NCBI RefSeq assembly: GCF_900013425.1
Contig: NZ_FBXK01000005.1
Coordinates: 1,426,001-1,490,000 of the forward strand
Length of the DNA stretch: 64,000 nucleotides
Reading direction: 5' to 3'
Source: Sphingobium sp. Z007
GTDB taxonomy: Bacteria; Pseudomonadota; Alphaproteobacteria; Sphingomonadales; Sphingomonadaceae
Position numbers and translations under genes: made by a program. Of this stretch, positions 57,510 to 64,000 are shown one piece after another (position 1 is the stretch's first letter; each line of letters starts with the position of its first letter). The notes beneath the pieces are model-generated. The model searched no databases, had not been told where the DNA came from, and worked only from the letters and a program-made list of their open reading frames with translations.

Positions 57510-57962
57510 TCACTCCCCCGCCGGCGTATAGGTCCAGTTCTGCGCCTGGCTGCCGTCCATCCTGGCGGTTTCAGCCATCAGCAGCCGGCCCTCCCGCCAG
57601 TAACGGATGCGCTGGGGATAATCATGGTTCTGGTTGGCGAACACGATGTCGCGAACGCCTTGCTCCACGACCGGGAATAGAGTTGCGGGGCCATCTTCGG
57701 GCGCGGCATGGAGGCTCAGCGATCCGTCAGCCCCGCGCACGATGCGCATCACCTCCCACGACCGCAGCGTTTCCCCGCGCCCGGTCCGCCCGACGCCGAT
57801 CATCGTGCCGCCGCGCGGCAGGGTCCACACCGCCTCGGTCCAGCGATCGTCGCGCTGTTGCAGCCATTCACCGGTCAGCCAGTCGGGCAATTCACCCGCG
57901 TTGCTAATGGCAGGCAGCGCCAGCAGCAGCGCCGCGCCGATGATCGAAACTTGTCTCTTCAT
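57510..57962 (-). CDS. Exported DUF6265-like protein
   Basis: This 150-residue protein has a signal peptide (VSIIGAALLLALPAISNA) and a lipocalin-like beta domain (LPDWLTGEWLQQRDDRWTE, GGTMIGVGRT, NQNHDYPQRIRY). It resembles DUF6265, a family of unknown function that usually scores material quality in this pattern. GAAGG precedes the ATG. Confidence 0.75.
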   Translation of the reverse strand: MKRQVSIIGAALLLALPAISNAGELPDWLTGEWLQQRDDRWTEAVWTLPRGGTMIGVGRTGRGETLRSWEVMRIVRGADGSLSLHAAPEDGPATLFPVVEQGVRDIVFANQNHDYPQRIRYWREGRLLMAETARMDGSQAQNWTYTPAGE

Positions 57963-58060
57963 GGCCTTCGCCCTCTGTCCACACGCCATCCGGCACGCTA
58001 TGGAGCGCGCGCAAACCCCGCTATCACGGATCGGCACCCCGCCGAGCAAGGATAAAAGCC

Positions 58061-59047
58061 ATGACTTTCCGTATGCCCGCCGAATGGGCGCCGCACGACT
58101 GGACCTGGATCGGCTTTCCGACCAATCCCGCCGAATGGCCCGGCGCGTTCGAAGACGCGCGCGCGCAGATCGCCGCGTTTGCCAGCGCGCTGCATGCCGA
58201 TGGCAAGGGTGAGGAGGTGCGGCTGGTCGTCGCCAATGAAGCCGATGCGCTCGTCGCTCGCGCTCTGGTCGCATCAGGTGTCTCGATCGTTGTCCAGCAT
58301 CTGGGCGACGTCTGGCTGCGCGACACCGCGCCGATCGCGGTGCTGAACGGCGCAGGAGGCCGGGCGCTGGTCGATTTCGGCTTCAACGGCTGGGGCGGCA
58401 AATATCAGATGCCGGGCGACGAGGATATCGGCGCGCGGCTGGCCGCGACCACCGATATGCCGGTATCGACCCAGCATTGGGTGTTCGAAGGCGGGGCGAT
58501 CGACACCGACGGCACCGGCCTGTTCGTGACGACCGAGCAATGCCTGCTGAACCCCAATCGCAACCCCGACCTGGACCGGGGCAAGATCGAGACGCTGCTG
58601 GCGGGGTCGCTGGGCCTGTCCGACATGCTGTGGCTGGGCGACGGCTTGCTCAACGATCATACCGACGGCCATGTCGACAATCTCGCCCGCTTCGTCGCGC
58701 CCGGCAAGCTGGCCCTGCCGATCGCAACCACCCACGACGATCCCAACGCCGCCCTCTATGCCGACGCCCGCGCCCGCGCGCAGGCGCATGGCGTTGAGGT
58801 GGTGGACATCCCCTCCCCCGGCCTGGTGCTGGTGGATGGGGAGGCGATCCCGGCCAGCTACATGAATTTCTATGTCGGCAATGCCGCCGTCATCGTGCCC
58901 ATCTATGGCCAGCCCAACGATCAGGCCGCGCTCGACGCCCTGCGCCCCTTCTTTCCGGGCCGGGATATTGTCGGGCTGCGAAGCGACGCCATATTGTCGG
59001 GCGGCGGCAGCTTCCACTGTTGCAGCCAGCAGATGCCATCCGTCTGA
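58061..59047 (+). CDS. aguA: Agmatine deiminase
   Basis: The 328-residue enzyme hydrolyses agmatine to N-carbamoylputrescine and ammonia. Family blocks are MPAEWAPHDWTWIGFP, VWLRDTAPI, the substrate-binding DHTDGHVDNLARF and the catalytic Cys in GGGSFHCCSQQMPS. AAGGA precedes the ATG. It is followed by aguB after 17 bases; together they make putrescine from agmatine without ODC. Confidence 0.95.
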   Translation: MTFRMPAEWAPHDWTWIGFPTNPAEWPGAFEDARAQIAAFASALHADGKGEEVRLVVANEADALVARALVASGVSIVVQHLGDVWLRDTAPIAVLNGAGGRALVDFGFNGWGGKYQMPGDEDIGARLAATTDMPVSTQHWVFEGGAIDTDGTGLFVTTEQCLLNPNRNPDLDRGKIETLLAGSLGLSDMLWLGDGLLNDHTDGHVDNLARFVAPGKLALPIATTHDDPNAALYADARARAQAHGVEVVDIPSPGLVLVDGEAIPASYMNFYVGNAAVIVPIYGQPNDQAALDALRPFFPGRDIVGLRSDAILSGGGSFHCCSQQMPSV

Positions 59048-59064
59048 TAGGTTCAGGGACAGAC

Positions 59065-59913
59065 ATGACCAAAGTAACCGTAGCCGCGCTTCAGCTCAGC
59101 TTTTCCGACGATATGGGCGAGAATATCGCCAAGGTCGCGGACCATGTGCGCAAGGCCGCGATGCGCGGCGCGAAGATCATCCTGCCGCCCGAACTGTTCG
59201 AGGGGCCGTATTTCTGCCGCGTTGAGGACGAGGCCCTGTTCGCCAACGCCCAGCCGACCGATACGCATCCGGCTGTGCAGGAAATGCGCAAGCTGGCCAA
59301 GGAACTGAGCGTCTATATCCCGACCAGCTTTTTTGAGCGCGACGGCCATCATCATTACAACTCGCTCGCCATGATCGATGACGCGGGCGAGATCATGGGC
59401 GTCTATCGCAAGAGCCACATTCCCGACGGGCCGGGCTATGAGGAAAAATATTATTTCCGCCCCGGCAATACGGGGTTCAAGGTGTGGCCGACCAAATATG
59501 GCACCATTGGCGTGGGCATATGCTGGGACCAATGGTATCCCGAAACGGCGCGCTGCATGGCGTTGATGGGGGCGGAAATGCTATTCTATCCCACCGCGAT
59601 CGGCTCCGAACCCTATGATACGGAACTGGACACCAGCCGCATGTGGCGCCGGGCGATGATCGGCCATGCGGTCAGCAACTGCATGCCCGTGATCGCCGCC
59701 AACCGCATCGGCGACGAGGACGGCCAGCTTTTCTACGGCCACAGCTTCATCACCGACGAATGGGGCGATTTCGCCGCCGAAGCCGACGCGAAGGACCAGG
59801 GCGCGCTGGTCGCGACTTTGGACCTGGCCAAGGCGCGCACCCATCGCGCGGGCATGGGCTTCTTCCGCGATCGACGGCCGGAGTTATATGGCCGGATCGC
59901 GCAGGATATCTGA
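59065..59913 (+). CDS. aguB: N-carbamoylputrescine amidase
   Basis: The 282-residue nitrilase-fold enzyme converts N-carbamoylputrescine to putrescine. The catalytic triad is visible: Glu in ILPPELFEGPYF, Lys in YRKSHIPDGPGY and Cys in GVGICWDQWYPE. The start at 59065 has AGGGA upstream; a frame reaching back to 59020 overlaps aguA. The stop directly abuts the ATG of the next gene. Confidence 0.95.
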   Translation: MTKVTVAALQLSFSDDMGENIAKVADHVRKAAMRGAKIILPPELFEGPYFCRVEDEALFANAQPTDTHPAVQEMRKLAKELSVYIPTSFFERDGHHHYNSLAMIDDAGEIMGVYRKSHIPDGPGYEEKYYFRPGNTGFKVWPTKYGTIGVGICWDQWYPETARCMALMGAEMLFYPTAIGSEPYDTELDTSRMWRRAMIGHAVSNCMPVIAANRIGDEDGQLFYGHSFITDEWGDFAAEADAKDQGALVATLDLAKARTHRAGMGFFRDRRPELYGRIAQDI

Positions 59914-60144
59914 ATGGACGCGGCCGACACCCAAGATGCGATCGACCAGCCCGACGACCTCAGCCGGCCGCAAAAGCGGCTGCTGAAGCGGCTGTATAAT
60001 GGGCGGACCGTCCCGGTCATGGCGGACGATCGCCCCTTTCTGACCTATAAGGATGCCCTGCATTACCTACTATCGCTGCCCATCGACGCGCGCGAGCCCG
60101 CCTATGCGCAGATGAAGGCGCAGGCCAGGGACGCGGTTCGATAG
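59914..60144 (+). CDS. Small conserved protein between aguB and folK
   Basis: The 76-residue soluble protein has basic and acidic segments (RPQKRLLKRLYNGRTVPV, then DDRPFLTYKDALHYLLSLP). No cysteine and no signal peptide. The ATG follows the aguB stop with no gap and its TAG overlaps the apparent folK start, so it is locked in an operon. I do not recognise the family. Confidence 0.7.
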   Translation: MDAADTQDAIDQPDDLSRPQKRLLKRLYNGRTVPVMADDRPFLTYKDALHYLLSLPIDAREPAYAQMKAQARDAVR

Positions 60145-60632
60145 ACGCGCCCCATCTCTATGCGCTGGCGCTGGGGTCGAACCGGCCGCTGTCCGCGCGG
60201 CGCACGCCCGCGCGACTACTGACGGAGGCCATAGCGCTGATCGGCGCACAGGTGCGGCTGCTGCGCCTATCGCCCACGCTCTCCACGCCCCCGCTCGGCC
60301 CATCGGCGCGCCGCTTCGCCAATGGCGCGATCCTGGTCGAAAGCACGCTGTCGCCGCCCGCGATGCTGGCCTTTCTTCAGGATATCGAAAACCGGCTGGG
60401 CCGCCGCCGCTATCGCCGCTGGGGCGCACGCAGCGTCGATATCGACATCATCCTCTGGTCGGGCGGCCAATGGCGCAGCCGGACGCTGACCATTCCCCAT
60501 GCCGCCTATCGCACCCGCGCCTTCGTGCTGACGCCGCTGCTCGCCGTCGCCCCCGACTGGCGCGACCCGCATCTGGCGATCACTGTCCGCCATCTGCATG
60601 CACGGTTACAAAAAGCCGCGCCAAAGAGTTGA
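60141..60632 (+). CDS. folK: 2-amino-4-hydroxy-6-hydroxymethyldihydropteridine pyrophosphokinase
   Basis: The reading frame encodes a HPPK of about 163 residues. It has YALALGSNRPL at the start, PLGPSARRFANGAI and RYRRWGARSVDIDIIL, the last with the metal-binding Asp pair. The frame is closed by TAA at 60048. Between that and the GTG at 60252 there is no ATG, GTG or TTG; starting at 60252 would remove the GSN motif and the first strand. The likely start is the ATA at 60141, which overlaps the previous TAG as ATAG (encoding Met/Ile-Asp-Ala-Pro-His). A rare start codon or a sequence error could explain it. Confidence 0.8.
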   Translation: MDAPHLYALALGSNRPLSARRTPARLLTEAIALIGAQVRLLRLSPTLSTPPLGPSARRFANGAILVESTLSPPAMLAFLQDIENRLGRRRYRRWGARSVDIDIILWSGGQWRSRTLTIPHAAYRTRAFVLTPLLAVAPDWRDPHLAITVRHLHARLQKAAPKS

Positions 60633-60674
60633 CCATCCGCCCCGCCGCCTTTAGGGCAACCTCCACCGCTTCGG

Positions 60675-60750
60675 GGGTCCATAGCTCAGTCGGTAGAGCA
60701 ACTGACTTTTAATCAGTAGGTCGCTGGTTCGAACCCAGCTGGACTCACCA
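60675..60750 (+). tRNA. tRNA-Lys (TTT)
   Basis: The 76-base cloverleaf has acceptor GGGTCCA/TGGACTC, anticodon stem ACTGA/TCAGT with loop CTTTTAA (anticodon TTT), and an encoded CCA. The adjacent integrase element suggests its 3' end is the attachment site. Confidence 0.96.
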
Positions 60751-60754
60751 TTCG

Positions 60755-60778
60755 AACCCTTGTTATATAAGGGTTTTT
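60755..60778 (+). terminator. Terminator after tRNA-Lys
   Basis: AACCCTT and AAGGGTT form a 7-bp stem with a 7-base loop, followed by five T. It starts four bases after the tRNA. Confidence 0.75.
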
Positions 60779-60893
60779 CGTGGAGACGCGCAGCGCATTT
60801 CCACATTCGTTTCTACATGCATTTCTACAAATCAGCCTTGTTCACGCGCTGTTCTGGCGTGTGATTCTGGCATCCCGTGCCCTCTCGCTCGGC

Positions 60894-61049
60894 TCAATCG
60901 GCATGGCTGGTGTCCTTTCGGCGGGTGAATAGTGCGGGGCCGTGTTGCACTTTGACGCCTGCTCCACCGCAGGGCCAGCAGCGCCAAAGGTTCGGATAAA
61001 CGCCGACATTGCCAGCGCCTCGACACACGCTGCACAGGTTGCCGCTCAT
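60894..61049 (-). CDS. 51-residue protein with two CxxC knuckles
   Basis: The ATG at 61049 overlaps the stop of the upstream 67-residue gene (ATGA). The product is MSGNLCSVCRGAGNVG... and contains CSVCRGAG and CWPCGGAG, two zinc-knuckle-like units similar to DnaJ cysteine repeats (CxxCxGxG). Two such pairs could bind one zinc ion. A 20-residue frame follows (60842-60904) but is too short to call. Confidence 0.6.
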   Translation of the reverse strand: MSGNLCSVCRGAGNVGVYPNLWRCWPCGGAGVKVQHGPALFTRRKDTSHAD

Positions 61050-61249
61050 TGTCCCGATCCTTGCGCTGGCTCATTTGCTGAAAACGAACTTGGCTCGCCG
61101 GTGAATACGTCCAAATAATGCCGCGCCCACGCGCGCGCATGAGCCATTGTCACGCGCCTTCCGAAGTCGTGCCTGACATGCTCATCGCCTACGCGAATTT
61201 CTATGACGGCCACCATTTCAAAGCGGCGGCTTTTGGTATCAACAGACAT
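61046..61249 (-). CDS. Small element-encoded protein
   Basis: The 67-residue protein starts MSVDTKSRRFEMVAVIEIRVG, with a HARAWARHYLDVFTGEPSSF helix near the end. A GTGAGGG ribosome site lies just upstream, in the stop region of the preceding gene. Unknown function. Confidence 0.6.
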   Translation of the reverse strand: MSVDTKSRRFEMVAVIEIRVGDEHVRHDFGRRVTMAHARAWARHYLDVFTGEPSSFSANEPAQGSGQ

Positions 61250-61254
61250 GGCCC

Positions 61255-62004
61255 TCACTTCGCCTCCCCCTCGTCCAGAGGGGCGGGCGGGGTGGAGAGG
61301 GCGGCACGGAAACGGGCCATCGCAGGCGTCACATGGCCCGACCACTCCCGCGCATCATTCTCAGATTTCATGCGCACTTCATGGTCAACAAGCCGGTCCA
61401 GGAGGAATTGCCCAGCCTCCCGCACATCGGCATGGGCGGCGGGGGATAGTGCTTGGCGCAGTTCGGCAATCTTGCGCTGGTCGCTATCGATCCAAGGCTT
61501 GATATTCCGAAGCACGTTGGCAGTTGTCCAAAGGACTATGCCGTTGCGACAACCGGCTATGCAAAATTCACCGGATGCCATCTCTCGGCCTTCGCAGAGC
61601 GGGCATGTTTCTTCGCGGCTCAGGTCTATGCCCGCCGCCTTTTCCTCTGCGGCTGGGATAGGAAGGGCGCGGATTGCTTTGGCGATATTCGATGCGGCTT
61701 CGTCACGACAAAGGTGATCGCCAACACAGTAGATGCTCTCCGCTACCTTCGCAGCCGCCTCCCGCATCGCCGCCACATCCCCACCCTTCACGTTTTCTGC
61801 GGGTTGGGCGAGGGCGGCGGCCATGGCTCGGATCAGCCAAGCCGCCCTGTCAAAAGATTTCGCCGTTTCAGGCAACTTACTCCTCTCGGCGTCGCGGCCG
61901 TAGCCGTCCAGCAAGATCGCTAGGCACTCAGCGTCCGAAAAGCCCGTTTCATCAGGCTCCAGCGCGCTCCGCAAATCCTGCGCGGGGGTGGTGGTGTCGG
62001 TCAT
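61255..62004 (-). CDS. Element-encoded protein with a possible zinc site
   Basis: This 249-residue cytosolic protein has an N-terminal helical part, a central segment with cysteines (ETCPLCEGREM and FCIAGCRNG, two Cys pairs consistent with zinc binding) and a C-terminal helical part (VRMKSENDAREWSGH). Unknown function. It follows the integrase with an ATGA overlap. Confidence 0.65.
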   Translation of the reverse strand: MTDTTTPAQDLRSALEPDETGFSDAECLAILLDGYGRDAERSKLPETAKSFDRAAWLIRAMAAALAQPAENVKGGDVAAMREAAAKVAESIYCVGDHLCRDEAASNIAKAIRALPIPAAEEKAAGIDLSREETCPLCEGREMASGEFCIAGCRNGIVLWTTANVLRNIKPWIDSDQRKIAELRQALSPAAHADVREAGQFLLDRLVDHEVRMKSENDAREWSGHVTPAMARFRAALSTPPAPLDEGEAK

Positions 62005-63290
62005 GGCTTGGGTTCCTTATCATCGCGCTCGCCGAGCGCCTGGATATGTTCGCGGCGCTTGAGGGCGATGCGCCGCCCCTTTTCGGCCGTCGCCTTGTTG
62101 TAGGTGCGCGTCTGCGCCAGCGTCTTGTGACCGCTGATCGGCCGGACGTCGGCTTCACCCGAATCGCCGATCTCGGTGATCCCGCCGTGCCGGAACCCGG
62201 TGAACGTCATGGCCTTGGGCAGCCCCGCCTTGGTGCAGATCCTGCGATGCACGGTGGACATCCAACGCTGATCGAACGGCTGGCCGTTGCGCTCATCCAC
62301 GATAATCGGTCCGACCGGCTGGCCGAACTCATCCCGCACCGCGCGCTCGCGCAGGTCCATCAGCTCGCGCTCCAGATCGGGGTAAAGCTGCACCGCCTCC
62401 CCCTCGACCTCGATCGCCAGATCCAGCCACACAGGGTTGCCCGTCTTGCGCTGCACGAGCGCCATGGCGACCCCAGGCTTATAGACGGACCATTGCAGGC
62501 CCGCCGGCGGATCGCGCCCCTCCTTCACCGCCTCCTCGTCAGGCCAGAAGCCAAAGACCTGGCTGACGCGCTGGCACGCCTCGAAACAGAGCGCGGCGGC
62601 GGCGGCCATGTTCTGATAGCCCATCCCCCGCGCCGTTTCACGATAGAGGTCATATTCGGCGCGCGTCGTCGGCCGGTTCTCACCGGCTGGCGTGCTCTTG
62701 ATCCCCATGCCCGCGAACGGGTTGTCCTTCACGCCGGTCGTGCGCTTGTGGCGGACGGCCCATTTCCAGACGAGGCGGCAGACCTGCATGCAATAGGCGG
62801 CCTCGCGTTCGCCCTTCTCGCGCAGCTTGCGATAGAGCGTGTCGGCCGTCTCGCCGTCCATGTCGGCGGCCTTGCGGTTGCCCAGGGTGCCGCCAGCGCG
62901 CGTCGGGAAGGCGGCGACGATCTCCATCAGCCGTCGATAGTCGCGCTGCGTCTTCGGCTTCAGATCGGTGAAGCGCTCCTGATCGCGATACCATTTGAAC
63001 AGCCAGGCGATGGAGCCGGGCTTGAGCGTCTTGCGCTCCGCGCCCAGGCGCCATTCTTTCAGCGTCTCGTTCAGGCCCTCCGCCTTGGCGACCGCGGCAT
63101 CATGGCCGGTGCCGAGCGCGCAGGATTCGACCGGGCAAGGAAAGCCATGTCGCACGGTCGGGGTGCGCGCGCCCGTCTTCGGATCCTTGTCGGTCGCCCA
63201 ATGCGGCAATTTCCAGTAATAGGCATGCTCGCCCGACGCGAGTTTCACGCGGGTTACGTAGGCAGGTAGCTTGACGATCGCCTGGCCCAT
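62001..63290 (-). CDS. Tyrosine-type site-specific integrase
   Basis: The 429-residue recombinase has an N-terminal arm-binding part and a central core-binding domain (about residues 110-210). The catalytic domain contains FEACQRVSQVFGF (first Arg), a Lys in the beta hairpin, TFTGFRHGGITE (Arg-His, with Thr in place of the usual His two residues before the Arg), ISGH and the nucleophile Tyr in TRTYNK. It would insert the element at the 3' end of tRNA-Lys. The start ATG at 63290 shares a base with the previous stop (TAATG). Confidence 0.9.
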   Translation of the reverse strand: MGQAIVKLPAYVTRVKLASGEHAYYWKLPHWATDKDPKTGARTPTVRHGFPCPVESCALGTGHDAAVAKAEGLNETLKEWRLGAERKTLKPGSIAWLFKWYRDQERFTDLKPKTQRDYRRLMEIVAAFPTRAGGTLGNRKAADMDGETADTLYRKLREKGEREAAYCMQVCRLVWKWAVRHKRTTGVKDNPFAGMGIKSTPAGENRPTTRAEYDLYRETARGMGYQNMAAAAALCFEACQRVSQVFGFWPDEEAVKEGRDPPAGLQWSVYKPGVAMALVQRKTGNPVWLDLAIEVEGEAVQLYPDLERELMDLRERAVRDEFGQPVGPIIVDERNGQPFDQRWMSTVHRRICTKAGLPKAMTFTGFRHGGITEIGDSGEADVRPISGHKTLAQTRTYNKATAEKGRRIALKRREHIQALGERDDKEPKP

Positions 63291-63523
63291 TACAGTTCGA
63301 TGCCGCCCTTGCCCTCGGAGCCGAACAGGTCGGCCAGCGCCGCGTCGAGATCGGTCTTCCATGCGATGCGCTGGCCGCGCGGCCCGCGCGCGCGGAAGCG
63401 CACGCGGCCGGTGCGCTCCCATTCCTTCATCTGGTCGCCGCTGACGCCGGTGTAGGACAGCGCCAGGTCGTGCGTCATTCCGGCTGGCCAGTCGGGCAGC
63501 TTTTCAAGTGCCAGGCCCATCAT
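63290..63523 (-). CDS. Probable excisionase/AlpA-type DNA-binding protein
   Basis: The 77-residue protein has a MerR-like helix-turn-helix (LALSYTGVSGDQMKEWERTG) and an Arg-rich wing (RVRFRARGPRGQRIAWK). Its size and position directly upstream of the integrase fit a recombination directionality factor. The start overlaps the previous stop (ATGA); ATG 63520 is also possible. Confidence 0.65.
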   Translation of the reverse strand: MMGLALEKLPDWPAGMTHDLALSYTGVSGDQMKEWERTGRVRFRARGPRGQRIAWKTDLDAALADLFGSEGKGGIEL

Positions 63524-63909
63524 CCGACCCTTTCGGCCAATAGCTGATCGCGAATGCGCAACCCCAGCCGCGTCAGTCGGCAGTAGCCGCGATTGCGGTT
63601 CTGGTATGAATAGCCCTCCCCGCCGACCATGATCCCGCGCCGGGCGAGCGCCGCGCAGGTATCGAGGCCAACGCCGCGCGTTTCCACAACATAAGTGAAG
63701 TCCTGCCCGTCATCGTCTGCTGGCAGCTGCGGCTGGAGGCGGCAGAGCAAGCGCTTCTGTGGGTCCGATAGTCCGGCGACGACGACGGCAATAGCCGCCT
63801 GTCCTTCGGCAAGCATGTAACGCAGTTTTGCGGCCTGGCGCTCGGCGGCTCCGGCGCGGCGATCGGCGTCGTCGCGTTCGGCGCGCAGGGTTTCGACGGT
63901 ATCGGTCAT
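63520..63909 (-). CDS. Element-encoded protein, coiled coil plus winged helix
   Basis: The 129-residue protein begins with a charged coiled coil (residues 1-35, TLRAERDDADRRAGAAERQA in part) and ends in a winged-helix-like domain (RGIMVGGEGYSY, YCRLTRLGLRIRDQLL). It may bind DNA. Overlapping start and stop codons place it inside the same operon as the integrase. Confidence 0.6.
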   Translation of the reverse strand: MTDTVETLRAERDDADRRAGAAERQAAKLRYMLAEGQAAIAVVVAGLSDPQKRLLCRLQPQLPADDDGQDFTYVVETRGVGLDTCAALARRGIMVGGEGYSYQNRNRGYCRLTRLGLRIRDQLLAERVG

Positions 63910-64000
63910 GCCGCCTCTCCAAAAAGATTGCCCTGCCCGGTCACGTCAGATGCCGAGACGAGCGCCGAGAGATAGGAAGGCATCAGCAGCCACCAGCGGG
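63906..64000 (-). CDS. Unknown gene, 3' end only
   Basis: The frame ending at 63906 reads ...PSYLSALVSASDVTGQGNLFGEAA and its TGA overlaps the next start (ATGA). That coupling suggests it is a real gene cut off by the window edge. No family can be assigned from 31 residues. Confidence 0.5.
   Translation of the reverse strand, partial: RWWLLMPSYLSALVSASDVTGQGNLFGEAA

Larger units (their letters stand above)
60751..64000. mobile_element. Left end of an integrated element at tRNA-Lys
   Basis: All genes from here to the right edge are read right to left towards the tRNA and include a tyrosine integrase and a probable excisionase. The gene content (phage-like small proteins) differs from the core genome to the left. 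The right end lies outside the window, so prophage and integrative element cannot be told apart. Confidence 0.75.

Noticed and set aside
60252..60632. GTG at 60252 as the folK start
   Set aside because: It would delete the first strand and the GSN motif required for pterin and ATP binding; the frame upstream is clearly coding.
60842..60904. 20-residue frame downstream of the double CxxC protein
   Set aside because: It has a fair ribosome site but is too short to judge without comparative data.

Overview
The window is a 64 kb piece of a high-GC alphaproteobacterial chromosome, almost certainly from Sphingomonadaceae. Sphingobium or a close relative is my best guess, which is an inference. The basis is the trpB-trpA-accD-folC order, the class II type EPSP synthase followed by cmk and rpsA, tandem cysteine desulfurase genes next to a ferredoxin, the ffs-dnaX-ebfC block, many ATGA-type overlaps, and dozens of bases of family-specific palindromes between genes. 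Nearly everything up to about 60.75 kb looks like ordinary core genome. The last 3.2 kb, after a tRNA-Lys gene, is the end of an integrated mobile element.

Layout. 1-8.4 kb: end of trpB, trpA, accD, folC, a small Cys-rich protein behind a Fur-box-like promoter, an AmpG-type permease, a response regulator, an RsuA-family pseudouridine synthase with a long disordered head, and rsmD. 8.6-13.5 kb: a Pro-rich exported protein, a GFA protein, a UvrD/PcrA helicase, a GAF protein, two duplicated tRNA-Ala(GGC) genes each with a large hairpin, and a zinc-ribbon/acidic protein. 13.6-18.4 kb: aroA, a small membrane protein, cmk, rpsA, ihfB and tRNA-Leu(UAA). 18.5-27.4 kb: a CPA2 antiporter, glutaminase, an exported unknown, alaS, an M24 peptidase and a GST. 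27.6-33.0 kb is a malate node: malate synthase G, a divergent LysR regulator and the malic enzyme. 33-39.7 kb: an L,D-transpeptidase, transporters, an AspH-type hydroxylase, a YitT-like protein, a lipoprotein, hisI, tRNA-His and RlpA. 39.9-45.0 kb: HU, Lon, EbfC, DnaX and 4.5S RNA. 45.1-48.6 kb: one coupled operon of two cysteine desulfurases, a ferredoxin and a class A beta-lactamase. 48.7-60.6 kb: a hydrolase, small membrane proteins, rpiB, glyA, nrdR, a GIY-YIG/TrmJ fusion, chorismate mutase, rpsD, an M28 peptidase, and an agmatine-to-putrescine operon ending in folK. 60.7-64 kb: tRNA-Lys(UUU) and a right-to-left operon with a tyrosine integrase and a probable excisionase.

The most unusual signals are these. 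(1) Palindromic elements of at least three sequence families; one lies in frame inside a cysteine desulfurase gene and another forms the linker that joins a GIY-YIG domain to an RNA methyltransferase. (2) A class A beta-lactamase has the cysteine pair of the carbapenemase branch and is translationally coupled to a ferredoxin gene. (3) folK has no ATG, GTG or TTG that would include its GSN motif and appears to start at an ATA that overlaps the previous stop codon. (4) A Fur-box-like operator controls a small protein with three consecutive cysteines. I see no CRISPR array, rRNA operon, insertion sequence or complete defence system.
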